A stretch of DNA of 8,500 nucleotides from an uncultured Sutterella sp. (GCA_900770335.1 CAAGKD010000110.1:1-8500), one strand, 5' to 3'; shown: positions 1 through 6,381, counted from the first letter of the stretch. Notes: a model not told the origin generated them from the letters alone. A program made the numbers and translations.

Positions 1-27
1 CCAGTGAAAGTAGGTCATCGCCAGGCT
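1..27 (+). rRNA. rrf: 5S rRNA, 3' end only (partial)
   Basis: The first 27 bases match the remembered 3' end of betaproteobacterial 5S rRNA: a GTGAAAGTAGGTCATCG stretch followed by CCAGGCT, which is the 3' strand of the terminal helix. The rest of the gene lies before the window. An intrinsic terminator follows at 38-71, as expected at the end of an rRNA operon. The exact 3' end (27 or 28) is estimated. A GTG at position 4 opens the frame of the following gene but falls inside this RNA, so it is not a start codon. Confidence 0.85.
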
Positions 28-37
28 CCCCCATACG

Positions 38-71
38 AAACCCCTGTTGACACGGCGTCAGCAGGGGTTTT
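38..71 (+). terminator. Intrinsic terminator of the rRNA operon
   Basis: Bases 38-51 pair with 57-70 in a 14-bp stem with one G-U pair and a 5-base loop (ACGGC). The 3' arm ends in a TTTT run at 68-71, followed by the T-rich CGCTATTTC. It lies 11 bases after the 5S rRNA end, so it most likely ends rRNA transcription and insulates rarA. Confidence 0.9.
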
Positions 72-89
72 CGCTATTTCGGACTCGGC

Positions 90-95
90 TAGAAT
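90..95 (+). promoter_or_regulatory. Possible -10 box for rarA
   Basis: TAGAAT at 90-95 matches the sigma70 -10 consensus at 5 of 6 positions. It lies between the rRNA terminator and the rarA start and would give a leader of about 25 bases. The -35 region is poor (TTTTCG at 68-73, 16 bases upstream). The call rests mainly on position: rarA needs a promoter after such a strong terminator. Confidence 0.3.
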
Positions 96-126
96 CCTCT
101 CCGCTCGCATTCAACTTCCTTTCGAA

Positions 127-1509
127 ATGCCCGAAGACTCCCTTTTTGGCGCCGAGCCCGCCTCGAAGCCGAAGCGCCCCCGCTCTGTGGAGACGCCCGT
201 CAGGCCCATCCTGCAGCCGCTTGCGGAGCGCATGCGTCCGCAGACGCTCGACCAGGTGATCGGGCAGCGCAAGCTGCTCGGCCCCGGAGCGCCGCTGCGC
301 GTGGCCTTCGAGAACCGGCGTCCGCATTCGATGATCCTCTGGGGCCCCCCGGGCGTAGGCAAGACGACGATCGCCCGTCTGATGGCCAACGCGTTCGATC
401 TGCCCTTCATCGCGATCTCCGCGGTGCTCGGCGGCGTCAAGGACATTCGCGACGCGGTCGAGGAGGCCAGGCGCACGCTCGCCGCCTCGGGCAAGCCCAC
501 CGTCGTCTTCGTCGACGAGGTGCACCGCTTCAGTAAGAGCCAGCAGGACGCGTTTCTGCCGCATGTGGAGTCTGGCCTCTTCATCTTCGTGGGCGCGACG
601 ACGGAGAATCCCTCGTTTGAGGTTGTGAGCGCGCTCCTTTCGCGCTCAACGGTCTATCAGCTCGAGAGTCTCGGGAAGGATGAGACGGGCGAGCTCATCG
701 ATCGCGCGATGGGTCAGGAGTTCCCTGAGCTCAGGCTCACGCCCGACGCCCGGGAGATCCTCGTCGCCCTTGCGGACGGCGACGCGAGGCGCTGCCTCAA
801 TGCGCTCGACGTCTCCTGCACGATGGCCCGCGAGCGCCATGTCGCCGAGATCGACGCGGCGTTCCTGAGGAAGACCACCCCGGCCACATTGAGGCGCTTT
901 GACAAGGGGGGCGACAGCTTTTACGACCAGATCAGCGCCCTGCACAAGTCCGTGCGCGGCTCGGACCCGGACGCGGCCCTTTACTGGCTCATGCGCATGA
1001 TCGACGGCGGGTGCGACCCGCGCTACATCGCCCGGCGCCTGATGCGGATGGCCGTGGAGGAGGTCGGGCTTGCCGACACGCGCGCGGCGACGGTCGCGCG
1101 CGACGCGGCGGAGATCTATGAGCGCTTGGGCAGCCCAGAGGGCGAGCTCGCGCTCGCCCAGGCCGCCGTCTACATCGCCTGCGCGCCCAAGAGCAACGCC
1201 GTCTACGCGGCCATGAACGAGGTGCGCGAGTTCATCCGCACGGACGGAACGCGTCCCGTGCCGATCTACCTCCGGAACGCTCCGACGAAGCTCATGAAGG
1301 AGCTCGGCTACAAGGAGGGTTACCGCTACGCCCACGACGAGCCCGGCGCCTTCGCCGCCGGGGAGGTCTATCTGCCCGAGGGGCTCGAGGGCAGGCGCTG
1401 GTATCACCCGACCGATCGGGGGATGGAGGCGAGGATCGCCGAGAAGCTTGCGGGCCTCGAGCGCCTCAACGAGGAGGCCCGGAAGGCGGGTCGGGGCCGC
1501 AGGCGCTGA
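127..1509 (+). CDS. rarA: Replication-associated recombination protein A (RarA/MgsA), AAA+ ATPase
   Basis: A 460-residue AAA+ ATPase of the RarA/MgsA/WRNIP1 family (E. coli RarA is 447 residues). Family members act at stalled or gapped replication forks, bind SSB and single-strand/double-strand junctions, and are related to clamp loaders. Visible motifs are the Walker A GPPGVGKT (residues 73-80), Walker B VFVDEVHRF (127-135) running into the family signature KSQQDAFLPH, sensor 1 GATTENPSF (156-164) and the arginine-finger segment SALLSR (168-173). The C-terminal half carries the conserved tetramerisation and helical region, with APKSNAVY and a YKYAHD-like YRYAHDEPG. The start at 127 is chosen because the protein then opens with MPEDSLFG, a typical RarA N-terminus that may bind SSB or the clamp, and because the longer frame runs back through the terminator and 5S rRNA. 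No clear Shine-Dalgarno site is visible. rarA followed by serS is also the order in E. coli; lolA, usually upstream, is replaced here by the rRNA operon end. Confidence 0.96.
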   Translation: MPEDSLFGAEPASKPKRPRSVETPVRPILQPLAERMRPQTLDQVIGQRKLLGPGAPLRVAFENRRPHSMILWGPPGVGKTTIARLMANAFDLPFIAISAVLGGVKDIRDAVEEARRTLAASGKPTVVFVDEVHRFSKSQQDAFLPHVESGLFIFVGATTENPSFEVVSALLSRSTVYQLESLGKDETGELIDRAMGQEFPELRLTPDAREILVALADGDARRCLNALDVSCTMARERHVAEIDAAFLRKTTPATLRRFDKGGDSFYDQISALHKSVRGSDPDAALYWLMRMIDGGCDPRYIARRLMRMAVEEVGLADTRAATVARDAAEIYERLGSPEGELALAQAAVYIACAPKSNAVYAAMNEVREFIRTDGTRPVPIYLRNAPTKLMKELGYKEGYRYAHDEPGAFAAGEVYLPEGLEGRRWYHPTDRGMEARIAEKLAGLERLNEEARKAGRGRRR

Positions 1510-1530
1510 GTCCGCCTCGCGCGGTTTGTT

Positions 1531-1580
1531 GCCCGCCGCGCAGTGCGGCGGGCCGGAGGGGGCGTCTCGGGCGCCCCTTC
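1531..1580 (+). terminator. Tandem terminator-like hairpins after rarA
   Basis: Two hairpins follow the rarA stop by 21 bases. The first is a perfect 9-bp stem (1531-1539 with 1545-1553, loop GCAGT). The second pairs GGGGCG (1559-1564) with CGCCCC (1572-1577) and is followed by the weakly T-rich TTCATTT. Neither has a proper T run, so termination would be imperfect or would need Rho. Confidence 0.45.
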
Positions 1581-1582
1581 AT

Positions 1583-1611
1583 TTGCATGACGCTCTCGAA
1601 ATCGCGACAAT
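1583..1611 (+). promoter_or_regulatory. Candidate sigma70 promoter for serS
   Basis: TTGCAT (1583-1588) and GACAAT (1606-1611) are separated by exactly 17 bases. The -35 box matches at 3 of 6 positions and the -10 box at 4 of 6. Transcription would start near 1618. Two stronger promoters in this window (3137-3165 and 5408-5436) also begin their -35 box with TTGC, which gives some support. Confidence 0.4.
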
Positions 1612-1617
1612 GAGCGT

Positions 1618-1759
1618 TTCAACGCGCCGTGCGGGGGATGATTGACAGCATCCCCCCATCTCCCTGATCCCCGCATCAGCGGGGGTGCTTCCGTCTTCGG
1701 CGCGCGACAAGCTTTTTCTCCGTCCGGCTTCATCGGACGGCACCCCAAGGACAACAGAC
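1618..1759 (+). promoter_or_regulatory. Structured serS leader with three hairpins
   Basis: Three hairpins lie ahead of serS. GGGGGATG (1633-1640) pairs with CATCCCCC (1649-1656). ATCCCCGC (1667-1674) pairs with GCGGGGGT (1679-1686, one G-U pair, loop ATCA). CCGTCCG (1720-1726) pairs with CGGACGG (1734-1740). ATCCCC occurs twice (1650-1655 and 1667-1672), so GGGGAT at 1634-1639 could pair with either copy, allowing exclusive folds. A weak T run (1713-1717) follows the second hairpin at a distance. The serS ribosome binding site AAGGA (1747-1751) is 8 bases before the start and 7 bases after the third hairpin. A regulatory role is inference; no T-box features are seen. Confidence 0.4.
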
Positions 1760-3058
<1,299 letters not shown>

Positions 3059-3070
3059 TGCGCCGCTGAG

Positions 3071-3093
3071 CCGGGGCCCGAGGCGGGCCCCGG
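3071..3093 (+). terminator. Perfect GC hairpin after serS
   Basis: CCGGGGCCC (3071-3079) pairs with GGGCCCCGG (3085-3093), a perfect 9-bp stem with loop GAGGC, 12 bases after the serS stop. It has no T run. It may pause polymerase or protect the mRNA 3' end ahead of the true terminator at 3101-3146. Confidence 0.45.
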
Positions 3094-3100
3094 ACCGGAC

Positions 3101-3146
3101 GCAAGGGCCGCCGCGCTCTCTTCGGAGCGGGCGGCCTTGCTTTTTT
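3101..3146 (+). terminator. Strong intrinsic terminator of serS
   Basis: Bases 3101-3118 pair with 3125-3140, giving about 16 bp with two single-base bulges and loop TCTTCG. Six T follow directly (3141-3146). The end of the hairpin and its T run overlap the candidate -35 box of the tRNA promoter. Confidence 0.9.
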
Positions 3147-3165
3147 CTGAAAACGCTTGTATAGT
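3137..3165 (+). promoter_or_regulatory. Sigma70-type promoter of tRNA-Ser
   Basis: TTGCTT (3137-3142), 17 bases, then TATAGT (3160-3165, 5 of 6 match). The predicted start near 3172 lies about 13 bases before the mature tRNA, normal for a tRNA transcript trimmed by RNase P. The -35 box is made from the last hairpin bases and first T residues of the serS terminator, so the two elements share DNA. Confidence 0.65.
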
Positions 3166-3184
3166 TCGACTCCTCTCTTGACGC

Positions 3185-3275
3185 GGAAGGGTGGCAGAGA
3201 GGTCGAATGCGCCGGACTCGAAATCCGGTATACGGTTATACCGTATCGTGGGTTCGAATCCCACCCCTTCCGCCA
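3185..3275 (+). tRNA. tRNA-Ser, anticodon CGA
   Basis: A complete class II tRNA. The acceptor stem pairs GGAAGGG (3185-3191) with CCCTTCC (3265-3271), with discriminator G (3272) and encoded CCA (3273-3275). The D stem is GCA/TGC, the anticodon stem CCGGA/TCCGG, and the anticodon CGA lies at 3219-3221, reading UCG codons. The long variable arm typical of tRNA-Ser forms a 7-bp stem (3230-3236 with 3240-3246). The T arm is GTGGG, loop TTCGAAT, CCCAC (3248-3264). G at the discriminator and the long variable arm are the main identity elements for SerRS, encoded just upstream. Confidence 0.98.
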
Positions 3276-3281
3276 GCAACG

Positions 3282-3313
3282 ATCCCGGTGAGTGATGAAC
3301 CTCCGGGATTTTT
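3282..3313 (+). terminator. Intrinsic terminator of tRNA-Ser
   Basis: ATCCCGG (3282-3288) pairs with CCGGGAT (3303-3309) and runs into TTTT at 3310-3313. The loop is 14 bases. It begins 7 bases after the tRNA CCA end. Confidence 0.75.
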
Positions 3314-3320
3314 GTTATAT

Positions 3321-3414
3321 GCATCCGGCAGCAAGGATGCGAACGTTCCGATCGGCAGCCGATCAACAGCGTCCGGACCTGAAGGTCCGGACACAAGTCC
3401 GCCGCAAAAGCGGC
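3321..3414 (+). promoter_or_regulatory. Hairpin-rich region before scpB
   Basis: Four inverted repeats fill the gap between the tRNA terminator and scpB. GCATCC (3321-3326) pairs with GGATGC (3335-3340). GATCGGC (3350-3356) mirrors GCCGATC (3358-3364) around one base, like an operator. GTCCGGACC (3371-3379) pairs perfectly with GGTCCGGAC (3384-3392) across the tetraloop TGAA. GCCGC (3401-3405) pairs with GCGGC (3410-3414). None has a T run. A TATATG at 3316-3321 could be a weak -10 box. No Shine-Dalgarno site is seen before the scpB ATG, so the last hairpin may sit within the ribosome-docking region. Function unknown. Confidence 0.4.
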
Positions 3415-3424
3415 CTCATTCGCC

Positions 3425-4177
3425 ATGGCTCTCCCGACGCCGCAAACCATTCTCGAGGCAGCGCTGCTGACGGCGGGCCGTCCGTTGCAGATCCGCGACA
3501 TGCGCCGGCTCTTTGACGACGCGCTCTCCGCGAGGGAGGTCCGCGCCGAGCTTGAGGGCCTCGCGCGCTTCTGGGAGGACCGCGGCATGCGCCTTGAGGA
3601 GCTTGCCGACGGCGGCTGGCGCTTCCGCACGGCTCCCGGGATGATGACGCATCTCATGCGGCTTGAGTCCGAGCGTCCGGCGCGCTACTCTCGGGCGGCG
3701 ATGGAGACGCTTGCCATCATCGCCTATCGCCAGCCCGTCACGCGCGGCGACATCGAGGAGATCCGCGGCGTCACGCTCAATCCGGCGATCCTTCGTCAGT
3801 TCGAGGACCGCGGATGGATCGAGACCGTGGGCTGGCGTGAGACGCCGGGACGCCCGGCGCTGCTCGGGACGACGAAAACCTTTTTGAATGACCTGGGGCT
3901 GAAGAGCCTCTCTGAGCTCCCCAATCTGCCCGAGACGGCGGCGGCGGAGTTTGAACTCGGCGACGCGCATCCGGAGAGAAACGAGACTTCCGGACCGGGC
4001 GCGGTGCAATTGCAGGAGGAGTTGAATTTTGACGCAGACGAAGAAGAGATTCGGCGGGGAGAATCAGGAGCGGCGCCGGACGCCCTTCCGCAATCCGATG
4101 AAGCGGCCCCGTCCGGTGAAGCGCCCCGCGCAGGAGCTCTCCGAGACGGGCTGGCAGAAGGCCCGGGAGATCGCTGA
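3425..4177 (+). CDS. scpB: Segregation and condensation protein B (ScpB)
   Basis: A 250-residue ScpB, a tandem winged-helix protein that binds the kleisin ScpA and, with SMC, forms the bacterial condensin acting on the nucleoid. The family core spans about residues 5-170. The first winged helix opens with the PQTILEAALLTAGRPL segment, and the second holds the signature METLAIIAYRQPVTRGDIEEIRGV (residues 93-116, here only named by its ends) and GRPALLGTTKTFLNDLGL (142-159). Residues 175-250 form an acidic, low-complexity tail absent from short ScpB proteins; the last 49 residues are encoded in DNA shared with rluB. The ATG at 3425 matches the usual start of the first domain, though no Shine-Dalgarno site is visible. 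scpA is not adjacent; upstream lies tRNA-Ser. Pairing with rluB is common in proteobacteria. Confidence 0.93.
   Translation: MALPTPQTILEAALLTAGRPLQIRDMRRLFDDALSAREVRAELEGLARFWEDRGMRLEELADGGWRFRTAPGMMTHLMRLESERPARYSRAAMETLAIIAYRQPVTRGDIEEIRGVTLNPAILRQFEDRGWIETVGWRETPGRPALLGTTKTFLNDLGLKSLSELPNLPETAAAEFELGDAHPERNETSGPGAVQLQEELNFDADEEEIRRGESGAAPDALPQSDEAAPSGEAPRAGALRDGLAEGPGDR
4014..4031 (+). promoter_or_regulatory. Strong ribosome binding site fixing the TTG start of rluB
   Basis: AGGAGGA at 4014-4020 lies 8-9 bases before TTG (4029-4031) and is one of the best Shine-Dalgarno sites in the window. It sits inside scpB. The next in-frame ATG, at 4098, has no comparable site, so initiation at TTG is preferred. 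Confidence 0.65.
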
Positions 4178-5288
4178 CGCCGCAGAGGGAGTCGTCGCCG
4201 CGGGGACGGAAAAGCTTCAGAAGGCCCTCGCCGACGCGGGCCGCGGCTCGCGCCGCGAGATGGAGCGGCTGATCGAGTCGGGCGTGGTCACCGTGAACGG
4301 CCAGCCCGCCAAGCTCGGCGACCGCGTCGGCCCCGAGGACGTCATCCGCATCGAGGGGCGCATCGTGCGCCGCCAGGCCGCCGAAGGGGCCGAGGCGCCG
4401 CGCGTGCTCATCTATCACAAGCCCGCCGGCGAGATCGTCTCGCGCGACGATCCCGAGGGGCGTCCGAGCGTGTTCGCGCATCTGCCGCGCGTGCCGGGCA
4501 GCCGCTGGATCGCCGTGGGGCGCCTGGACTTCAACACCGAGGGGCTGCTCATCTTCACGACCTCCGGGGCGCTGGCGAACCGCCTCATGCACCCGCGCTA
4601 CGAGATGGAGCGCGAGTACGCCGTTCGCACCGCCGGCGAGCTCACGCCCGAGGCCGAGGAGCAGCTCCTCGCGGGCGTCGAGCTCGAGGACGGACCGGCG
4701 AAGTTCCTCACGCTCAACGACGAGGGCGGCAAGGGCCTGAATCACTGGTACTCCGTCACGATCCGCGAGGGCAGGAACCGCGAAGTGCGCAGGCTCTTCG
4801 GGGCCGTGAACCTCACGGTGAGCCGACTGATCCGCGTGCGCTACGGCGCGGTCGAGCTGCCGCCGGGGCTCCTGCGCGGCAAGATGAAGGAGCTCGAGCC
4901 CGCGGACGTCAAGCGCTGGATCGCCGAGCTTGACCGTATCGACAAGGGGATCTCCCCCGAGGTCGCCGCGCAGAAGGCCGCTGAGGCGAAGGCCCAGAAG
5001 GCCGCCGCCCGCGAGCGCTGGCGCGAGCGCATGGAGCGCGAGGAGGCCGAGGCCTCGAAGCGCCCGGCAAGGAGCGAGCGCGTTGACCGGGCTGACCGGC
5101 CGGAGCGCGGCGATCGCACGGACCGCACCGACCGAACGGGCGTGCCCTTCAAGGGCGCGCGCGACCTCTCCGAGCGTCCGACGCAGCGCGCGTATCGGAA
5201 GGACCGCCGCGATGAGCGCTCCGAGCGTCCCGCCGGCGAGCGTCGCGGCAACGGCCGCAGCGGCGGCCCCCGCGGCGGACGCCTCTGA
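4029..5288 (+). CDS. rluB: 23S rRNA pseudouridine synthase of the RsuA/RluB family
   Basis: A 419-residue pseudouridine synthase. RluB makes pseudouridine 2605 (E. coli numbering) in 23S rRNA during 50S assembly. The S4 RNA-binding domain covers about residues 61-110 (EKLQKALADAGRGSRREMER, then VTVNGQPAKLGD). The catalytic domain covers about 123-300, with the signature GRLDFNTEGLL (164-174), whose aspartate D167 is the catalytic nucleophile, TTSGALANRLMHPRYEMERE (177-196), and REGRNREVRRLFGAVN (246-261). Residues 1-60 are a basic extension and residues 310-419 a long disordered tail with an alanine-lysine coiled part, a DR-rich repeat (351-371) and an RGG-like end; similar tails occur in other betaproteobacterial RluB. 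The TTG start at 4029 rests on the strong ribosome binding site; ATG at 4098 would give 396 residues. The family also includes RluE and RsuA, so the exact target is inferred from size and the scpB neighbour. Confidence 0.92.
   Translation: MTQTKKRFGGENQERRRTPFRNPMKRPRPVKRPAQELSETGWQKAREIADAAEGVVAAGTEKLQKALADAGRGSRREMERLIESGVVTVNGQPAKLGDRVGPEDVIRIEGRIVRRQAAEGAEAPRVLIYHKPAGEIVSRDDPEGRPSVFAHLPRVPGSRWIAVGRLDFNTEGLLIFTTSGALANRLMHPRYEMEREYAVRTAGELTPEAEEQLLAGVELEDGPAKFLTLNDEGGKGLNHWYSVTIREGRNREVRRLFGAVNLTVSRLIRVRYGAVELPPGLLRGKMKELEPADVKRWIAELDRIDKGISPEVAAQKAAEAKAQKAAARERWRERMEREEAEASKRPARSERVDRADRPERGDRTDRTDRTGVPFKGARDLSERPTQRAYRKDRRDERSERPAGERRGNGRSGGPRGGRL
5079..5141 (+). repeat. Arg-Asp (DR) repeat inside the rluB tail
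   Basis: Residues 351-371 of RluB alternate acidic and basic residues (RVDRADRPERGDRTDRTDRT), encoded by imperfect 9- to 12-base units around a GACCG core. Such low-complexity tails in RNA enzymes are usually disordered and vary in length among strains. Confidence 0.5.
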
Positions 5289-5309
5289 GGCCTTGAGCCT
5301 CTCTGCGGG

Positions 5310-5329
5310 AGGGCCCCCTCCGGGGCCCT
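5310..5329 (+). terminator. GC hairpin after rluB
   Basis: AGGGCCCC (5310-5317) pairs perfectly with GGGGCCCT (5322-5329) over the loop CTCC, 22 bases after the rluB stop. Only two T follow (5329-5330). A smaller 5-bp hairpin (5287-5291 with 5297-5301) overlaps the rluB stop codon. Confidence 0.45.
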
Positions 5330-5364
5330 TCGCCGCGCTTGCGAAAGACTCCGAAAGGACTTCC

Positions 5365-5385
5365 CGCGCCGCGCAGCGCGTTTTT
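5365..5385 (+). terminator. Intrinsic terminator of the scpB-rluB unit
   Basis: CGCGC (5365-5369) pairs with GCGCG (5376-5380), loop CGCGCA, and five T follow directly (5381-5385). The stem is short but all G-C. It separates rluB from the promoter at 5408-5436. Confidence 0.6.
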
Positions 5386-5407
5386 CCAATGAAAGCACGC
5401 TTCGCCC

Positions 5408-5436
5408 TTGCGCCGTCCGGGGGCTTCTCCTACAAT
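5408..5436 (+). promoter_or_regulatory. Sigma70-type promoter ahead of the structured RNA and rimP
   Basis: TTGCGC (5408-5413), exactly 17 bases, then TACAAT (5431-5436, 5 of 6 match). The -35 box matches TTG only. Transcription would start near 5443. It follows the rluB terminator and is the only convincing promoter I find before rimP, so it probably drives both the structured RNA and, by read-through, rimP-nusA-infB. Confidence 0.6.
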
Positions 5437-5442
5437 CCGGAG

Positions 5443-5737
5443 CATTCTTCAGGGCCGGTCGGAGCCGCTCTGATCCGCCGCCTCCCGGCCCATGGGCCTC
5501 GGTGAGGGCCGGACGAGCCGGAGACCGGATGTTCGGGGGGCTTGAACCCCGGACAGGGAGGGATGCCCCGGCGGGCGTCGCATCTCCCGTTCGCCCTGAG
5601 ACGTCGCATTCGTGGCGAAGCCCTCTCGCGTGGAGACAGGCTGGCGCCGCCCGCGCCCGTCCCGAGAGCCGCAAAGACGGTTCGGTGAGGACGGGTCATC
5701 GGGAGAGAGAAATGGGCAGTGATGCCCATTTTTTTTT
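5443..5737 (+). ncRNA. Unrecognised structured RNA, possibly the attenuated leader of rimP-nusA-infB
   Basis: About 295 bases lie between a promoter and a strong intrinsic terminator, with no convincing gene. Visible stems: GGGCCGG (5452-5458), repeated at 5506-5512, either copy able to pair with CCGGCCC (5485-5491); GTTCGGGG (5531-5538) with CCCCGGAC (5547-5554); GGGAG plus ATGC (5556-5560, 5563-5566) with GCAT plus CTCCC (5580-5588); CCCGTC (5656-5661) with GACGGG (5690-5695), enclosing CCGA/TCGG and GCCG/CGGT. GCCCAT at 5488-5493 is complementary to the terminator's 5' arm (5712-5717) and could act as an antiterminator. I could not match it to RNase P, tmRNA, 6S, SRP RNA, a tRNA or a common riboswitch. 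In E. coli metY occupies this position and NusA acts on terminators ahead of rimP. Its extent is read from the promoter and terminator; its function is unknown. Confidence 0.5.
5710..5737 (+). terminator. Strong intrinsic terminator or attenuator before rimP
   Basis: AAATGGGC (5710-5717) pairs perfectly with GCCCATTT (5724-5731), loop AGTGAT, and the T run extends to 5737 (nine T in all). It ends 73 bases before the rimP start. With no clear promoter after it, it probably works as an attenuator for rimP-nusA-infB as well as ending the short RNA. Confidence 0.9.
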
Positions 5738-5744
5738 GATTCCT

Positions 5745-5776
5745 GAGCGGCGGGCCCCCGAGGGGCCGCGCGGCTC
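5745..5776 (+). promoter_or_regulatory. Hairpin in the rimP untranslated leader
   Basis: GGCCCC (5753-5758) pairs with GGGGCC (5762-5767) over the loop CGA, and GAGC (5745-5748) can pair with GCTC (5773-5776) outside an internal loop. No T run follows directly. It may shield the mRNA end or be a second NusA-sensitive pause; this is inference. Confidence 0.4.
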
Positions 5777-5810
5777 ACAACGTGTTTTGACAGAAGGACT
5801 GGCCTCAGCA

Positions 5811-6374
5811 ATGAATTCATCCTCCGGTGCGCTCAGCGCCCTTGTGGAAAAGACGGTCGAGGGACTCGGCTATGAGTACGTCGACTGCGAGCGCCTCGCG
5901 CGCGGCCTCGTGCGCGTGACGATCGACACCACCGCCGAGGGCGGGATTTCGCTCGAAGACTGCGAGCGCGTGAGCGACCAGCTCACGCACCTCTTCACGG
6001 TCGAGGACGTTCCCTACGAGCGTCTCGAGGTCTCCTCGCCCGGCGTGGAGCGCCCCCTGAAGCGCGCCCGCGACTGGGAGCGCTTCGCCGGCGAGCTCGC
6101 CGCCGTTGAGCTCTTCGCGCCCATGCAGGCCGAGGGCTTTCCCGCCGCGGGCCGCCGCAAGCTTGAGGGCCGCATCATCGGCATCTCGGGCGAGTCGGGC
6201 GCCGAGAGGATTGAATTCGATTACTTCGAGGTCGACATCGCCCGCACGCCGCGCGCCGCCGCGCTGCGCGCGAGGAAGCGCCAGACCGTGGAGGCCGCGC
6301 CCGTGCGCGTCGTCTTCCCGCTCTCGGACGTCGAGCGCGCCCATCTCATTCGTGAACTGAATTTCAAGGGGTAA
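5811..6374 (+). CDS. rimP: Ribosome maturation factor RimP
   Basis: A 187-residue RimP, which binds the free 30S subunit and helps its late maturation around S12 and S19. The N-terminal domain (about residues 5-85) carries the hallmark LEVSSPGVERPL (72-83), preceded by EDCERVSDQL (49-58) and an FDYFEVDI strand later. The C-terminal SH3-like domain (about 88-187) has two extra loops near 105-118 and 145-162, making the protein longer than the E. coli form of about 150 residues; such loops occur in Burkholderiales. The ATG at 5811 has AGAAGGA (5792-5798) upstream with rather long 12-base spacing. The frame stays open back to 5502 but crosses the terminator and its T run, so that extension is rejected. 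nusA starts 7 bases after the stop, as in nearly all bacteria with this operon. Confidence 0.96.
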   Translation: MNSSSGALSALVEKTVEGLGYEYVDCERLARGLVRVTIDTTAEGGISLEDCERVSDQLTHLFTVEDVPYERLEVSSPGVERPLKRARDWERFAGELAAVELFAPMQAEGFPAAGRRKLEGRIIGISGESGAERIEFDYFEVDIARTPRAAALRARKRQTVEAAPVRVVFPLSDVERAHLIRELNFKG

Positions 6375-6381
6375 CCTGAAA

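Noticed and set aside
47..52. Perfect TTGACA -35 box inside the rRNA terminator
   Set aside because: No acceptable -10 box lies 16-18 bases downstream, and the bases are explained by the hairpin.
4..126. In-frame upstream extension of rarA from GTG at 4
   Set aside because: It would translate the 5S rRNA end and the rRNA terminator, and the added residues do not resemble RarA.
646..1407. Long minus-strand open frames opposite rarA, serS, rluB and nusA
   Set aside because: They mirror strongly coding + strand genes in GC-rich DNA, show no family motifs and lack ribosome binding sites.
5506..5530. Resemblance to the 3' end of a cobalamin riboswitch (GAGCCGGAGACCGG)
   Set aside because: The conserved upstream core of that riboswitch is missing, one base of the usual motif is absent, and a ribosome-factor operon would be an odd target.
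5530..5640. T-arm-like sequence on the minus strand (GGGGTTCAAGCCCCC)
   Set aside because: Only four stem pairs form, no CCA or acceptor pairing follows, and no D arm or anticodon arm could be placed.
5443..5737. RNase P RNA, tmRNA, 6S RNA or SRP RNA as identity of the structured RNA
   Set aside because: None of the conserved motifs I know for these RNAs is present; a covariance search would decide.
5787..5792. Perfect TTGACA just before rimP
   Set aside because: The matching -10 position (5810-5815) overlaps the rimP start codon, so transcripts would begin inside the gene.
5502..5810. Open frame continuous with rimP, giving a 290-residue protein
   Set aside because: It reads through a strong terminator and its T run; the residues look like GC-rich noncoding sequence and RimP proteins start near 5811.
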